Shown one piece after another: positions 26,129-34,724 of a DNA stretch of 64,000 nucleotides; position 1 is the stretch's first letter; the number at the start of each line of letters is the position of its first letter. The notes under the pieces are model-generated. The model made no database searches. It was not told where the DNA came from and saw only the letters and a program-made list of their open reading frames with translations. The position numbers and the translations under genes were made by a program. The stretch lies in the IMG/VR virus record IMGVR_UViG_3300044811_000031, positions 1 to 64,000 of that record; one strand, given 5' to 3'. The stretch is from a virus.

Positions 26129-26129
26129 C

Positions 26130-26195
26130 ATGTGCGGCTGCAACCAACCGGCTCCCCCGCCCCCGCCCGCGCCTCCGGCGCCCGACCACACCTGA
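26130..26195 (+). CDS. 21-residue Cys/Pro-rich peptide
   Basis: ATG 26130 follows AAGGGAGGG at ideal distance. The product MCGCNQ plus a run of Pro/Ala residues ends just before the terminator. Coding potential rests on the RBS. A spurious start is possible. Confidence 0.4.
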   Translation: MCGCNQPAPPPPPAPPAPDHT

Positions 26196-26198
26196 TCA

Positions 26199-26234
26199 CC
26201 AGGAGCCCCATCGTTCACCCGGTGGGGCTCCTGG
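26199..26234 (+). terminator. terminator before the capsid gene
   Basis: Perfect 12-base stem (26199-26210 with 26223-26234), 12-base loop, followed by CTTTCC. It separates the protease and capsid transcripts. Confidence 0.75.
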
Positions 26235-26264
26235 CTTTCCATGGTCCGGATGGGCCTCAGCTTT

Positions 26265-26334
26265 ATTTTCACTGGTCGAACTAAGTATATGATCTTTGGC
26301 TCCTGGGGATTTTTGCGCTACCTTGACCCCGACC
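26265..26334 (+). promoter_or_regulatory. AT-rich capsid promoter region
   Basis: The most AT-rich stretch of the head module. TTATTT and TATATG lie 17 bases apart near 26265-26292, and TACCTTGACCCCGACC at 26319-26334 repeats the portal-gene box. Located between the terminator and ATG 26360, so a strong late promoter is likely. Confidence 0.55.
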
Positions 26335-26359
26335 AACATCCATTACGCTCTCCGCGTCT

Positions 26360-28180
26360 ATGCCGGAGGTCCCCGTGCCCGAGCCGTTCGAGCCGTCCGC
26401 ACTCTTCCCCGCCCCGGATGACCTCGTTCCGGTCTCCGACGTGGATCTGTCCAATCTGGAGACCGAGGGGATCGCGGAGTTCGACCGCGTCCACGCGATC
26501 ACCGACTACACGCCGGAGATGGTGGCCTACGCCATGACTCTCCGCGAAGACCTCGACCGCATCAAGGCCGAGCTGAGCGCCCGTAAGGTCCGCGCGGACT
26601 CGACTGCCGCCGCAGCCAAGCTGCGTGCGCAGAAGACCATGACGGAACTCCAGGAGGCCGTGCACGGACCGGCGGAGGGAACTCCGGAGGGTGCGGCTCA
26701 CGAGACTGAGATGACCGCCAAGCGTGAGGACGCCATCGCTGCCGCAGCGGCCAAGGGTGCTACCGCAGCCCTGGTCCAGGTACTGGCCGACCGGCGCAAC
26801 GGAGCGGCCCTCACCGAGTCCGGCGCCCGCGCCGTGGCCTCCCTGAGCACGACCGCCGCCACGACCCCCAAGCCGAAGGCCCCGACCGCCAAGCTGGCCA
26901 TCACCGCCAGCGCCAACGGTTCGGACATCCCGAGCATGGAGGCCCTCGCCGCCGCGTTCATGGACAAGGCGACCAACATCCCCTCGACCTCGCTCGGACG
27001 CCAGGCCCCCCGTCACAAGGTCGCCAGCATCCGCAACGAGCACGCCCACACCGTGGACGACCGCCGCAACCCCATGCAGGTCCAGGAGATCTGGCGCGAG
27101 CTGGTCAACGGTGGCGGTGACACTGCCGAGGCTCTCGTCGCCGGTGGTGGCTGGTGTGCCCCGAACGAGATCATGTACGACTTCTTCAACATCGCCGGTC
27201 AGCCGAGGACCATCGACCTCCCGACCATCGGCGTGACGCGCGGCGGCATCCAGTTCCCGACGTCGCCCGCCATCGGTGATGTGTTCTTCCAGGCCGGTGG
27301 CAGCAACCCGGCCTCCGGCTTCGGCGGCTTCGCGTTCCCGTTCAACAACGCGTCCGACCCGTGGCTGTGGTCCGAGACCGATGACATCCTCACCGTCACC
27401 GGCTCCGTCAACAAGCCGACCCTCCGGATCCCGTGCTCGTCCTTCACCAGCCAGCGCCTTGAGGCCTACGGTCTCACCGTCACCGCTGGCAACCTGACCG
27501 ACAGCGCGTACCCCGAGCAGACGCAGAACTTCATCCGGCTGCTCCGTGCGGCCTACGCCCACGCGATCAACGCGCGGCTCATCGGCCTGATGGTCACCGC
27601 CTCCGGCGGTGCCAACACCGTCGGTGCGGTCACCACTGACGCAGCCGTGCCCCGCGTCCCGAACGCGGTCGGCCTGGCAGCGACGGACTACCGGACCCGC
27701 TTCGCCATGGACGAGAACGCGGTCCTTGAGGTCGTGCTCCCGTTCTGGCTCCTGGAGGTCATGCGTGCGGACCTCGGCTACAAGCCCGGCCTGAACAACC
27801 TGGCTCTCGCCGCCGCCACGGACGCCGAGATCATCGGCCTCTTCACGGCGAAGAACGTCCGCCCGCAGTTCGTCAGCGACTGGCAGGTGCGCGGAGCCAA
27901 CCAGCTCGGCAACGCGACCGTCCAGCTCGTGTGGCCTGCCTCGGTCCAGTTCATGCTCTACGCGGCCGGGACCTTCGTCCACGGCCAGGGCATGAGCCTC
28001 GACCTCGGTGTCGTCAGGGACTCGATCCTGAACGCGGAGAACGACTTCACCGCCGCATGGGCGGAGGAGACCCACCTGATCGCTCAGGTAGGCCACGCTT
28101 CCCGCCTGTACACCTGCGCCTTCCAGGTCAGCGGCCAGGTCGGCGGCGCAGTCGCCACGCCCAACGGCGCCCACGTCTGA
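26360..28180 (+). CDS. major capsid protein with N-terminal scaffold-like region
   Basis: 606 residues. Residues ~40-200 are a charged, alanine-rich helical region ('LREDLDRIKAELSARKVRADS', 'AAKREDAIAAAAAKG'-like) consistent with an HK97-type delta/scaffold domain. The rest is HK97-fold-like ('WCAPNEIMYDFFNIAG', 'GGIQFPTSPAIGDVFF', 'VLEVVLPFWLLEVMRADLG', 'FMLYAAGTFVHG'). Follows the protease, with its own promoter and terminator as expected for the most abundant protein. Processing between the two parts is inferred. Confidence 0.87.
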   Translation: MPEVPVPEPFEPSALFPAPDDLVPVSDVDLSNLETEGIAEFDRVHAITDYTPEMVAYAMTLREDLDRIKAELSARKVRADSTAAAAKLRAQKTMTELQEAVHGPAEGTPEGAAHETEMTAKREDAIAAAAAKGATAALVQVLADRRNGAALTESGARAVASLSTTAATTPKPKAPTAKLAITASANGSDIPSMEALAAAFMDKATNIPSTSLGRQAPRHKVASIRNEHAHTVDDRRNPMQVQEIWRELVNGGGDTAEALVAGGGWCAPNEIMYDFFNIAGQPRTIDLPTIGVTRGGIQFPTSPAIGDVFFQAGGSNPASGFGGFAFPFNNASDPWLWSETDDILTVTGSVNKPTLRIPCSSFTSQRLEAYGLTVTAGNLTDSAYPEQTQNFIRLLRAAYAHAINARLIGLMVTASGGANTVGAVTTDAAVPRVPNAVGLAATDYRTRFAMDENAVLEVVLPFWLLEVMRADLGYKPGLNNLALAAATDAEIIGLFTAKNVRPQFVSDWQVRGANQLGNATVQLVWPASVQFMLYAAGTFVHGQGMSLDLGVVRDSILNAENDFTAAWAEETHLIAQVGHASRLYTCAFQVSGQVGGAVATPNGAHV

Positions 28181-28200
28181 TCCGCCCCCACATCCGCACA

Positions 28201-28229
28201 GGAGGGGCAGCTACCACCGCTGCCCCTCC
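28201..28229 (+). terminator. stem-loop after capsid gene
   Basis: Perfect 11-base stem (28201-28211 with 28219-28229) and 7-base loop, 20 bases after the capsid stop. No T-run, so it may attenuate rather than stop transcription, or protect the capsid mRNA 3' end. Confidence 0.7.
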
Positions 28230-28251
28230 CGGACAGGGAAGGTGGTGACCC

Positions 28252-29169
28252 ATGGCCGGACCGCGCATCGTTGTCGACGGACCGTCCTTCACCGCGCTCC
28301 CGTACGGTCTGTGGGACGCGGTCCAGAAGCCGACGGCTCCCAACTCGCACTGGCAGAACGGCATCACCTGGGTCGACCGTTGCGGTGGCGGTGACACGCT
28401 GTACGAGGAGTGCATCGCGGTCACCGGCACCGGCGGCGCGCCCACGGGCCAGGCCGCCAAGGTGAGCAACATCACCCAGACCAACCGGGGCGCCACCAGC
28501 TTCGCGGTGTACGCCGAGTTCGACTGCTCCGCCGTTGGCCTGACCGATGCCGAGACCGTAGCGGCCGACGCTCTGGCCCGGGTCGAGCAGTACCAGGTCG
28601 AGCGTGCGTTCTGGACCGGCATCGCCGGTAAGACGTCGTCCGGCGGGGTGCCGCAGACCACTGTGTTCCCCCACCTGGCGGCCGTCACCGCGATGACCGA
28701 CCCCAACGACAGCCGCATCACCCTCCAGACCGCCGCCACTCAGATCGTCACCGGCGGTGGGGACATCGCCCACCAGCTCGGCAACCTGGAAGCCCAGCTC
28801 GCCGATTGCTACCACGGCCAGGGTGTGATCCACGTCGCTCCCGAGGTCGTGGCGACCATGGCCGCCTGGGACCTCGCCGAGGACGACGGCAACGGCGCTC
28901 TGTACACCCCCCGGGGCAACAGGATCGTCGTCGGGGACGGCTACACCGGCGGCTCCCCGGTCGGCGGCGCGGCGGCCGACCAGACGAGCTGGATCTACGC
29001 CACCGGGGCTCTGTTCGGCTACCGCAGCGACATCTTCATCCCCGGCTCGACCATCGAGCAGTTCGACCGCGTCGAGAACACGTACCGTCTGATCGCCGAG
29101 CGCACCTATGTGATCGGCTTCGAGTGCTGCCACCTCGCCACGCTCGTCAATCTGGGCGTCCCCACATAA
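28252..29169 (+). CDS. virion structural protein (head)
   Basis: 305 residues, ATG after GGTGG. 'TSFAVYAEFDCSAVGL', 'ARVEQYQVERAFWTGIAG', 'IHVAPEVVATMAAWDL', 'LYTPRGNRIVVGDGYTGG' and 'YRLIAERTYVIGFECCHLATLVNLG' give an alpha/beta protein placed directly after the capsid gene. Probably a second head protein. The exact role (cement, vertex or connector) is not determined. Confidence 0.65.
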   Translation: MAGPRIVVDGPSFTALPYGLWDAVQKPTAPNSHWQNGITWVDRCGGGDTLYEECIAVTGTGGAPTGQAAKVSNITQTNRGATSFAVYAEFDCSAVGLTDAETVAADALARVEQYQVERAFWTGIAGKTSSGGVPQTTVFPHLAAVTAMTDPNDSRITLQTAATQIVTGGGDIAHQLGNLEAQLADCYHGQGVIHVAPEVVATMAAWDLAEDDGNGALYTPRGNRIVVGDGYTGGSPVGGAAADQTSWIYATGALFGYRSDIFIPGSTIEQFDRVENTYRLIAERTYVIGFECCHLATLVNLGVPT

Positions 29170-29180
29170 GGAGTTGAACC

Positions 29181-29885
29181 GTGGCCACTACGTCTAACTG
29201 TGCAGCTCCGATCAAGGGGACGCACTACCGCATGGTCAAGGTCGACGTCTGCGGTAACCCGGTTACCGGCGCGTCGTCCGTGCAGGTCATCAGCAAGGCG
29301 TTCGTCCAGGTCGTCATGGACCCGCAGTACGAGGACGGTGTCGAGTTCTTCGAGCGCACCGCCGACGGCTCGGTCTGCGTCAACCAGAAGGACGACCCGG
29401 TACTGAAGCGCTTCAACCTGACGATCGACTTCTGTGAGGTCAACGTCACCGGCGCGGCGTACATGATGAGCGCCCGAGAGCTGGCCGTCACCAACACCGG
29501 CTACGGCTTCGCCGTGGCGGAGGGTGTGCCGAGCAACCGGTACAGCCTGGAGGTCTGGCAGCAGGTCGCCGGTTCCGGCGCCTGTGACGCCTCCGGTCTC
29601 CAGCGCTACATCTACCACGCCTGGCCGAACGTCGGCGCCACCAAGATCGGCGGGTACACGATCGAGAACGGCCGGTCCACTCTCCAGCTCATGTCGGAGA
29701 CCCGCGCCGGTAGCTCGACCGCTGTCACCGGCTGGCTCGACGGTCCCGGCACCGGCACCACCTGGCTCCCGGCCGGAGCGGCGAACGCCGTCGGTGGCGG
29801 CACCGGCGCGCTCGACCACTGGATGTGGAACATCACCACCACGCCTCCGCCCACCGCCGCCTGCTCCCCGGTGACCCTGACGTGA
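29181..29885 (+). CDS. virion structural protein, possible tail tube
   Basis: 234 residues. Beta-rich with four conserved-looking cysteines ('SNCAAPIKG', 'KVDVCGNPVTG', 'SVCVNQKDDPVLKRFNLTIDFCEV', 'GACDASGLQRYIYHAWPNVGA'). The 'LKRFNLTIDFCEVN' and 'RYIYHAWPNVGATKIGGYTIEN' segments resemble actinophage tail-tube-like proteins. No other tail-tube gene is obvious in the window. Confidence 0.55.
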   Translation: MATTSNCAAPIKGTHYRMVKVDVCGNPVTGASSVQVISKAFVQVVMDPQYEDGVEFFERTADGSVCVNQKDDPVLKRFNLTIDFCEVNVTGAAYMMSARELAVTNTGYGFAVAEGVPSNRYSLEVWQQVAGSGACDASGLQRYIYHAWPNVGATKIGGYTIENGRSTLQLMSETRAGSSTAVTGWLDGPGTGTTWLPAGAANAVGGGTGALDHWMWNITTTPPPTAACSPVTLT

Positions 29886-30187
29886 TCCCCGACCTGGGCA
29901 GGGTGGCAGTCAAGTGGTTCTGCCCGTCGTGCACCGCATACGCGGTCACGTACGGGCAGGCCAACCGCTTCCACCTGTGCCCGGGCCTGGCGGGCATCAC
30001 CGCTCCGATGCTCCCGGTCGGCTCTAAGGCTACGGTCGTAGCGCATGAGCGCGAGGACTACATCGGTAACGCCGACGTCCAGCTCGATGGCAACGGCCGC
30101 CCGATCATGAACGTTGAGACCGTCCGCGAGGACGGCACTGATCTGATCGTCTTCGCTCCAACAGTGCACATGCGAATCGAGGTGTGA
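29882..30187 (+). CDS. hypothetical structural-module protein
   Basis: 101 residues, GTG start in a GTGA overlap. A cysteine pair 'WFCPSCTAY' and 'HLCPGLAG' near the start suggest zinc binding. The rest is beta-rich. Role unknown. Confidence 0.55.
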   Translation: MIPDLGRVAVKWFCPSCTAYAVTYGQANRFHLCPGLAGITAPMLPVGSKATVVAHEREDYIGNADVQLDGNGRPIMNVETVREDGTDLIVFAPTVHMRIEV

Positions 30188-30191
30188 CCCC

Positions 30192-30704
30192 GTGGCCTGG
30201 ACCGAGAGCCGGATCTTCCAAGAGTGGCCGAAGTCGGTGTTCGGCCAGGGCCAGACTGCTGCCGTGCTCCCGGCCGCCTACGCGGGCCTGGGTGCCGACT
30301 CAGTCAAGTTCGCCCTGTTCGGGGGCAACACCCCGGACCGCACCGTGGCCATCACCGCCACCGGCTACAACGCTGCCGGATCCCAGTGGGTCGTCGCCAA
30401 CGAGAAGACCGGTGGTGGCTCGTCCGCGTGGGTGACCGCCGGGCGCGTCCTGGCGTCCAAGACTTTCACCACCCCGTCCACCGGCGTGTTCATGTTCGAT
30501 GCGGCCGACCTCACCGACGCCGCCGCGTCCACCATGTCCGGTGTTGAGGGCGGCCTCGTCTTCGATGACACGATCACCGTCGGCACCGGCGGCATCGCCA
30601 AGCAGGGTGTCTGCTACAACTGGTTCGGCGGCTCCCAGTCGGTCACGGCCGGAACTTTTTCGGTCGTTTTCAACGCCAACGGCATCCTCCGCATAACGGT
30701 CTGA
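30192..30704 (+). CDS. virion structural protein
   Basis: 170 residues from GTG 30192. Starts 'MAWTESRIFQEW', then regular beta strands ('SVKFALFGG', 'RTVAITATGYNAAGSQWVV', 'KTFTTPSTGVFMFDA', 'TFSVVFNANGILRITV'), typical of phage decoration or minor structural proteins. Ends just before the endonuclease insertion. Confidence 0.6.
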   Translation: MAWTESRIFQEWPKSVFGQGQTAAVLPAAYAGLGADSVKFALFGGNTPDRTVAITATGYNAAGSQWVVANEKTGGGSSAWVTAGRVLASKTFTTPSTGVFMFDAADLTDAAASTMSGVEGGLVFDDTITVGTGGIAKQGVCYNWFGGSQSVTAGTFSVVFNANGILRITV

Positions 30705-30726
30705 CCTGGGGTTACGCCTCTTAACC

Positions 30727-30746
30727 GGGTACGGTAAACTGTACCC
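30727..30746 (+). promoter_or_regulatory. palindromic operator-like site with leaderless -10
   Basis: GGGTAC and GTACCC form an inverted repeat around GGTAAACT; TAAACT (30735-30740) ends six bases before ATG 30747. A protein bound here would block both promoter and start, suggesting self-control of the endonuclease gene. Confidence 0.5.
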
Positions 30747-31400
30747 ATGAAGACGTGCGAGGGTTGTGGAGCAGGGCTGGTTTACAACGGGAGGGGTCGG
30801 CCTCCGAGCCGGTTCTGCTCCCGGAAGTGCAAGGACGCGGTCAAGCATCAGGAGAAGCGGGCGGCCAAGGTCGCCGAACTAGGTGAGAGGAAGTGTCCGG
30901 TCTGTGGAAACGTCATCCCGGACACTGTCACTCTCAAGGCGGTGTGCTGCTCCCGAGAATGCGGGATCGCTCACCAGAATCGGATCAGAGCCGAACGTAA
31001 GATCAAAAAGTTCGAGGCCCGGAACCCGCTCTGTGAGCGCTGCGGGCTGCCGATCCCGTCTGGCGTCGGCCGCACCAAGTTCTGCTCGTGGGAGTGCAAG
31101 CACGCCGCGATGGGTGCCCGGTACCGTGCCAGTCATCCCCGCCCGCAGCTCGTCTACAACTACGGAATCACCGAAGATCAGTATCAGGCGATGCTCGAAG
31201 ATCAGGGCAATGCGTGCGCGATCTGCGGGAGCCCCGAATGGCCTGCTGGATTGCACCCCGGCAGCCCTCACGTCGACCATGATCACGCGACGGGCGCTGT
31301 CCGGGGGCTGCTCTGTGGACACTGCAATCAAGGACTCGGGATGTTCCGTGATGACCCCGTTCGCCTCCGTGCTGCTGCTGCGTACCTCGACGGCCCGTAG
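30747..31400 (+). CDS. HNH / recombination endonuclease VII-like homing nuclease
   Basis: 217 residues. Three zinc knuckles ('CEGCGAGL..FCSRKC', 'CPVCGNVI..CCSREC', 'CERCGLPI..FCSWEC') precede the Endo VII/HNH core 'CAICGSP..HVDHDHATGAVRGLLCGHCNQGLG'. No RBS; a -10-like TAAACT six bases before the ATG suggests a leaderless message. Base composition is lower in GC than the flanking structural genes, and it interrupts a structural operon, as expected for a mobile homing nuclease. Confidence 0.88.
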   Translation: MKTCEGCGAGLVYNGRGRPPSRFCSRKCKDAVKHQEKRAAKVAELGERKCPVCGNVIPDTVTLKAVCCSRECGIAHQNRIRAERKIKKFEARNPLCERCGLPIPSGVGRTKFCSWECKHAAMGARYRASHPRPQLVYNYGITEDQYQAMLEDQGNACAICGSPEWPAGLHPGSPHVDHDHATGAVRGLLCGHCNQGLGMFRDDPVRLRAAAAYLDGP

Positions 31401-31430
31401 TATCACCGTCTGACCGGAGGGTGGTGAGCG

Positions 31431-33575
31431 ATGGCTGTCGCCTGGCGTGCCAACGGCTCGATCACCTCCGGCAGCACCGCCAACCCCGCCGCAGCATCCA
31501 CCATCCCGGCCAGCGCGGTCGATGGGGACATGCTGGTCATGGCGGTGCTGACCCGCAACACGACGCCCCCCACCGTCACCACGCCCTCCGGCTGGAACCT
31601 GCTCGGCAGCATCCAGGGCGGCACGGGCGCCTTCGCGGCTGACGCCGGGCTGGTCCTGCTCACTCTGTTTTCGCGGATCTTCGTCACCGGCGACACCGCC
31701 CCGGCGCCCGCCCTATCGGCCGCGCCCGACAACGCCATGGTCGGGATCACCGCCTTCAGCAAGGGAGCCACCGAGACCTGGGTGACGCCCCGGCTGTCCA
31801 CGGCCTCCAGCTCCACCGGCTCCGCCAGTACGTACTCCCCCTCCACCGGCACCCCCGTGCCGACGTTCCAGCCCGGGGACATGGTCTGGTGCGTGGACGC
31901 GATCAACGGAGACATCGGCACCTGGGCTGCTCCGGCCGGTACCCTCACCGCCACCGGCGTCACCTTCGGAACCATCACCAACCGCTTCGCCACGCCTAAC
32001 GGCCTGGGCACCGGCGACAGCCGCATGGACGGCTCGTCCATGCCGTACACCAGCGGCACCGCCTCCGCCGGTCTCGTCCGCTCGGTCAGCTACACCGTGG
32101 GTGGCGCCAGCACGTGTGGCTCCTCCGGATACGTGCAGCTCTCCGTCACCGTCCAAGCCACCAGCACGGATGCGGCCAGCACCGGTGCGGCGGCCGACTC
32201 CACCGCCGGTATGGAGATGCTGCCCACGGCGGCCAACGGCGCCACCGGTGCGGCGGCCGACGCACAGGGCCAGCTGAGCACGCTGCCCACGGCGGCCAAC
32301 GGCGCCACCGGCACGGCGTACGACGCGGTCGCCCAGACGTCCTCCGGAGTCACGGCCCTGCCGGACACTCCGGGCGGCACGGGCACGGCGCAGGACATGT
32401 CCGCCGCCCTGTCCGCCCTGCCGGACGCTCCGGCCGGGACAGGTGCGGCGCAGGACATGTCCGTCGCCCTGTCCGCCCTGCCGGACACCCCGGCCGGGAC
32501 CGGCGTAGCGGCCGACGCACAGGCGCAGCTGAGCACGCTGCCCACGGCGGCCAACGGCGCCACCGGCACGGCTGCGGACATGTCCACCGCGCTGTCCGTC
32601 CTGCCGGACACTCCGTCCGGTACCGGCGTGGCTCTCGACGCCCCGCTCACGATCGCCGCTGGGGGCCTCGCCTCCGGGACAGGTACCGCGAGCGACTCCT
32701 CCGCTGGGCTGAGCGCGCTACCGGACACCCCTGCGGCCACGGGTACCAGCCTGGGGGCCACAGCCTCTCAGGAGGGAGCCTCGGGAGTTTCCACCGCCAC
32801 GGGTGCGGCGGCCGACGGACAGGCTCAGATCACTGTCCTGCCGGACACCCCGGCCGGTACCGGCACGGCTCTCGACGCGGTCGCCCAAGCGGGCAGTGGG
32901 ATCACGGCTCAGGCGGACATCGCCTCCGGCACCGGCGCCGCGCAGGACATGTCCGTCGCCCTGTCCGTCCTGCCGGACACTCCGTCCGGGACGGGCGCCG
33001 GACAGGACGCCTCCGCTGGCGCAGGTGTCCTGCCCGACACTCCGGTGGGAGCCGGTGCCGCGTCCGGTCCTGTGGCGTCCCTGGGTGCCCTGCCGGACAC
33101 GCCCTCGGGGGCCGGTGCCGCGTCCGGCCCTATGGCGCCCGAGGAAGCCCTGCCAGGCACCGGCCAGGCTACCGGCGCGGCGGCCGACGGGACAGCCGGT
33201 ATCGCCGCCCTGCCCGACGCTCCGGCCGGTACCGGCACGGCCCACGACGCGACCGCGCAGACCATCACCGGGACCGTCGCCAACGCGGGGACCGCGAGCG
33301 CCACCGGCGCGGCAGCCGACGACTTCACGGCCATCATGGTCAACGCGGGCTTCCCCACCGCCGTGGCGGACGCCTTCGGCATCGGCGTCCCGGTCACCGG
33401 CAGCGAGGACGTCTCCGGCCGGGAGCCGGTGGGCGCCGTGTCCGGCCGCCGCAGCGACGTCAACTCCGCGACCGGCCGGGAGCCCGGCGGGACATTCGGC
33501 TCAGCGACGGTAACCTCAGCTCAGGGCCGGGAGCCCTCACCATCCGCTTCAGGCCGGGAGGCTGGTCATCAGTGA
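31431..33575 (+). CDS. repeat-rich virion protein
   Basis: 714 residues. Residues 1-240 form a beta domain ('VDGDMLVMAVLTRNTTPPTVTTPSGW', 'FQPGDMVWCVDAING'), homologous in pattern to the start of the tail protein at 41779. Residues ~245-650 are about 18-20 tandem repeats of roughly 20 residues, consensus 'LSALPDTPAGTGxAxDMSxA'. The last 60 residues carry four 'GREP/GREA' units. The repeats look extended and surface-exposed, possibly a fibre or capsid decoration. Repeat number may vary between strains. Confidence 0.65.
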   Translation: MAVAWRANGSITSGSTANPAAASTIPASAVDGDMLVMAVLTRNTTPPTVTTPSGWNLLGSIQGGTGAFAADAGLVLLTLFSRIFVTGDTAPAPALSAAPDNAMVGITAFSKGATETWVTPRLSTASSSTGSASTYSPSTGTPVPTFQPGDMVWCVDAINGDIGTWAAPAGTLTATGVTFGTITNRFATPNGLGTGDSRMDGSSMPYTSGTASAGLVRSVSYTVGGASTCGSSGYVQLSVTVQATSTDAASTGAAADSTAGMEMLPTAANGATGAAADAQGQLSTLPTAANGATGTAYDAVAQTSSGVTALPDTPGGTGTAQDMSAALSALPDAPAGTGAAQDMSVALSALPDTPAGTGVAADAQAQLSTLPTAANGATGTAADMSTALSVLPDTPSGTGVALDAPLTIAAGGLASGTGTASDSSAGLSALPDTPAATGTSLGATASQEGASGVSTATGAAADGQAQITVLPDTPAGTGTALDAVAQAGSGITAQADIASGTGAAQDMSVALSVLPDTPSGTGAGQDASAGAGVLPDTPVGAGAASGPVASLGALPDTPSGAGAASGPMAPEEALPGTGQATGAAADGTAGIAALPDAPAGTGTAHDATAQTITGTVANAGTASATGAAADDFTAIMVNAGFPTAVADAFGIGVPVTGSEDVSGREPVGAVSGRRSDVNSATGREPGGTFGSATVTSAQGREPSPSASGREAGHQ

Positions 33576-33910
33576 GTACCGACAGTGCGGTGATCGGTCC
33601 CTACAAGACCGGCGAGAAGCCGCTCCCCCTGACCTACACCTTCCAGGACAACGGCGGGGTGGCTATCAACCTCACCGGCTTCACGGCGAAGGTCAACGTC
33701 CGGGAGAAGTACGGCGCGGCCACCCAGTACAACGCCACGGTGAGCACCCCGCTGTCGGGCATCGTCACCTACGCCTGGACCGGTGCGGAGTTCCCGACCC
33801 CCGGCCAGTACCAGGCCGAGTTCTGGGTCGGCAACGGCGTGGCGAGGTACGACTCCATCCTGCTCAAGTTCGATGTCCGCGCGGCCGTCGGGCCCGTCCC
33901 GGCGATCTGA
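33572..33910 (+). CDS. baseplate/Ig-like structural protein
   Basis: 112 residues, GTG start in a GTGA overlap. 'LPLTYTFQDNGGVAINLTGFTAKVNVREKYG' and 'YAWTGAEFPTPGQYQAEFWV' match the BppU/Ig-like beta domain used as an adaptor in phage fibres. Likely attaches to or extends the preceding repeat protein. Confidence 0.6.
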   Translation: MSTDSAVIGPYKTGEKPLPLTYTFQDNGGVAINLTGFTAKVNVREKYGAATQYNATVSTPLSGIVTYAWTGAEFPTPGQYQAEFWVGNGVARYDSILLKFDVRAAVGPVPAI

Positions 33911-33917
33911 GGGGATC

Positions 33918-34724
33918 ATGACTGCCAACGCATTCGGCCCGTGCTCGGCCTGGACCCCCATCTGGACCTGCGACGTTTCGGCCAAGTCGCCCACCGCCAC
34001 CGGCTACGCCGCGCAGGCCGCGACCGAGGTCATCTGGGCGCTGTCCGGCCGCCAGTTCGGCCTGTGCCAGGTGACGCTACGGCCCTGCCGCCGCAGCTGC
34101 TACGACGACAGCTGGTGGTCCACGTACGGTGGTCCCTGGCAGGCCGGGTGGTGCTCCCCGGGCTTCAACGTGCAGTACGGCTTCGGCTTCTGGTTCGACC
34201 TCACCTGCGGGTCCTGCTCCGGCGGGTGCTCCTGCTCGGAGGTTCCGGAGGTCGTGCTCCCGGCGCCGGTCAGCTCCATCGTCAACGTCAAGATGGACGG
34301 CACCCCGATGGCCACCGGCGCTTACCGCGTCGACAACAACCGGCTGCTCGTCCGCACCGACGGCCAGCGCTGGCCACGCTGCAACAACATGGTCAAGGAC
34401 GACACCCAGCCGGGCACCTGGTCGGTCACCGCCCTGTACGGCCAGGACGTACCGGTCGCCGGACAGCTCGCCGTCGGGGAGATGGCCTGCGAGATCCTGC
34501 GCGCCATGGGTGGCGAGGACTGCCGCCTCCCGGCCGGGGTCCAGTCACTCATCCGGCAGGGCGTGACGATCGACTTCCCCCAGGTGGGGCAGCTCATCCG
34601 CGACGGCATCACCGGTCTGTACCTGGTGGACCAGTTCGTCGCGTCGGTCAACCCGTCCAGGCTCCCGGCCCGCAGCCGGGTCTACAGCGTGGACACCAAA
34701 CCCCATCGAAGGGCAGGCACGTGA
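33918..34724 (+). CDS. head-to-tail connector/adaptor-like protein
   Basis: 268 residues, ATG 33918. Conserved connector-like start ('PCSAWTPIWTCDVSAKSPTATGYAAQAATEVIWALSGRQFGLC'), 12 or more cysteines in the first 110 residues ('CGSCSGGCSCSE'), and a helical end ('VPVAGQLAVGEMACEILRAM'). Actinophage head-tail adaptors have this layout. Many cysteines suggest disulfides or metal. Confidence 0.7.
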   Translation: MTANAFGPCSAWTPIWTCDVSAKSPTATGYAAQAATEVIWALSGRQFGLCQVTLRPCRRSCYDDSWWSTYGGPWQAGWCSPGFNVQYGFGFWFDLTCGSCSGGCSCSEVPEVVLPAPVSSIVNVKMDGTPMATGAYRVDNNRLLVRTDGQRWPRCNNMVKDDTQPGTWSVTALYGQDVPVAGQLAVGEMACEILRAMGGEDCRLPAGVQSLIRQGVTIDFPQVGQLIRDGITGLYLVDQFVASVNPSRLPARSRVYSVDTKPHRRAGT

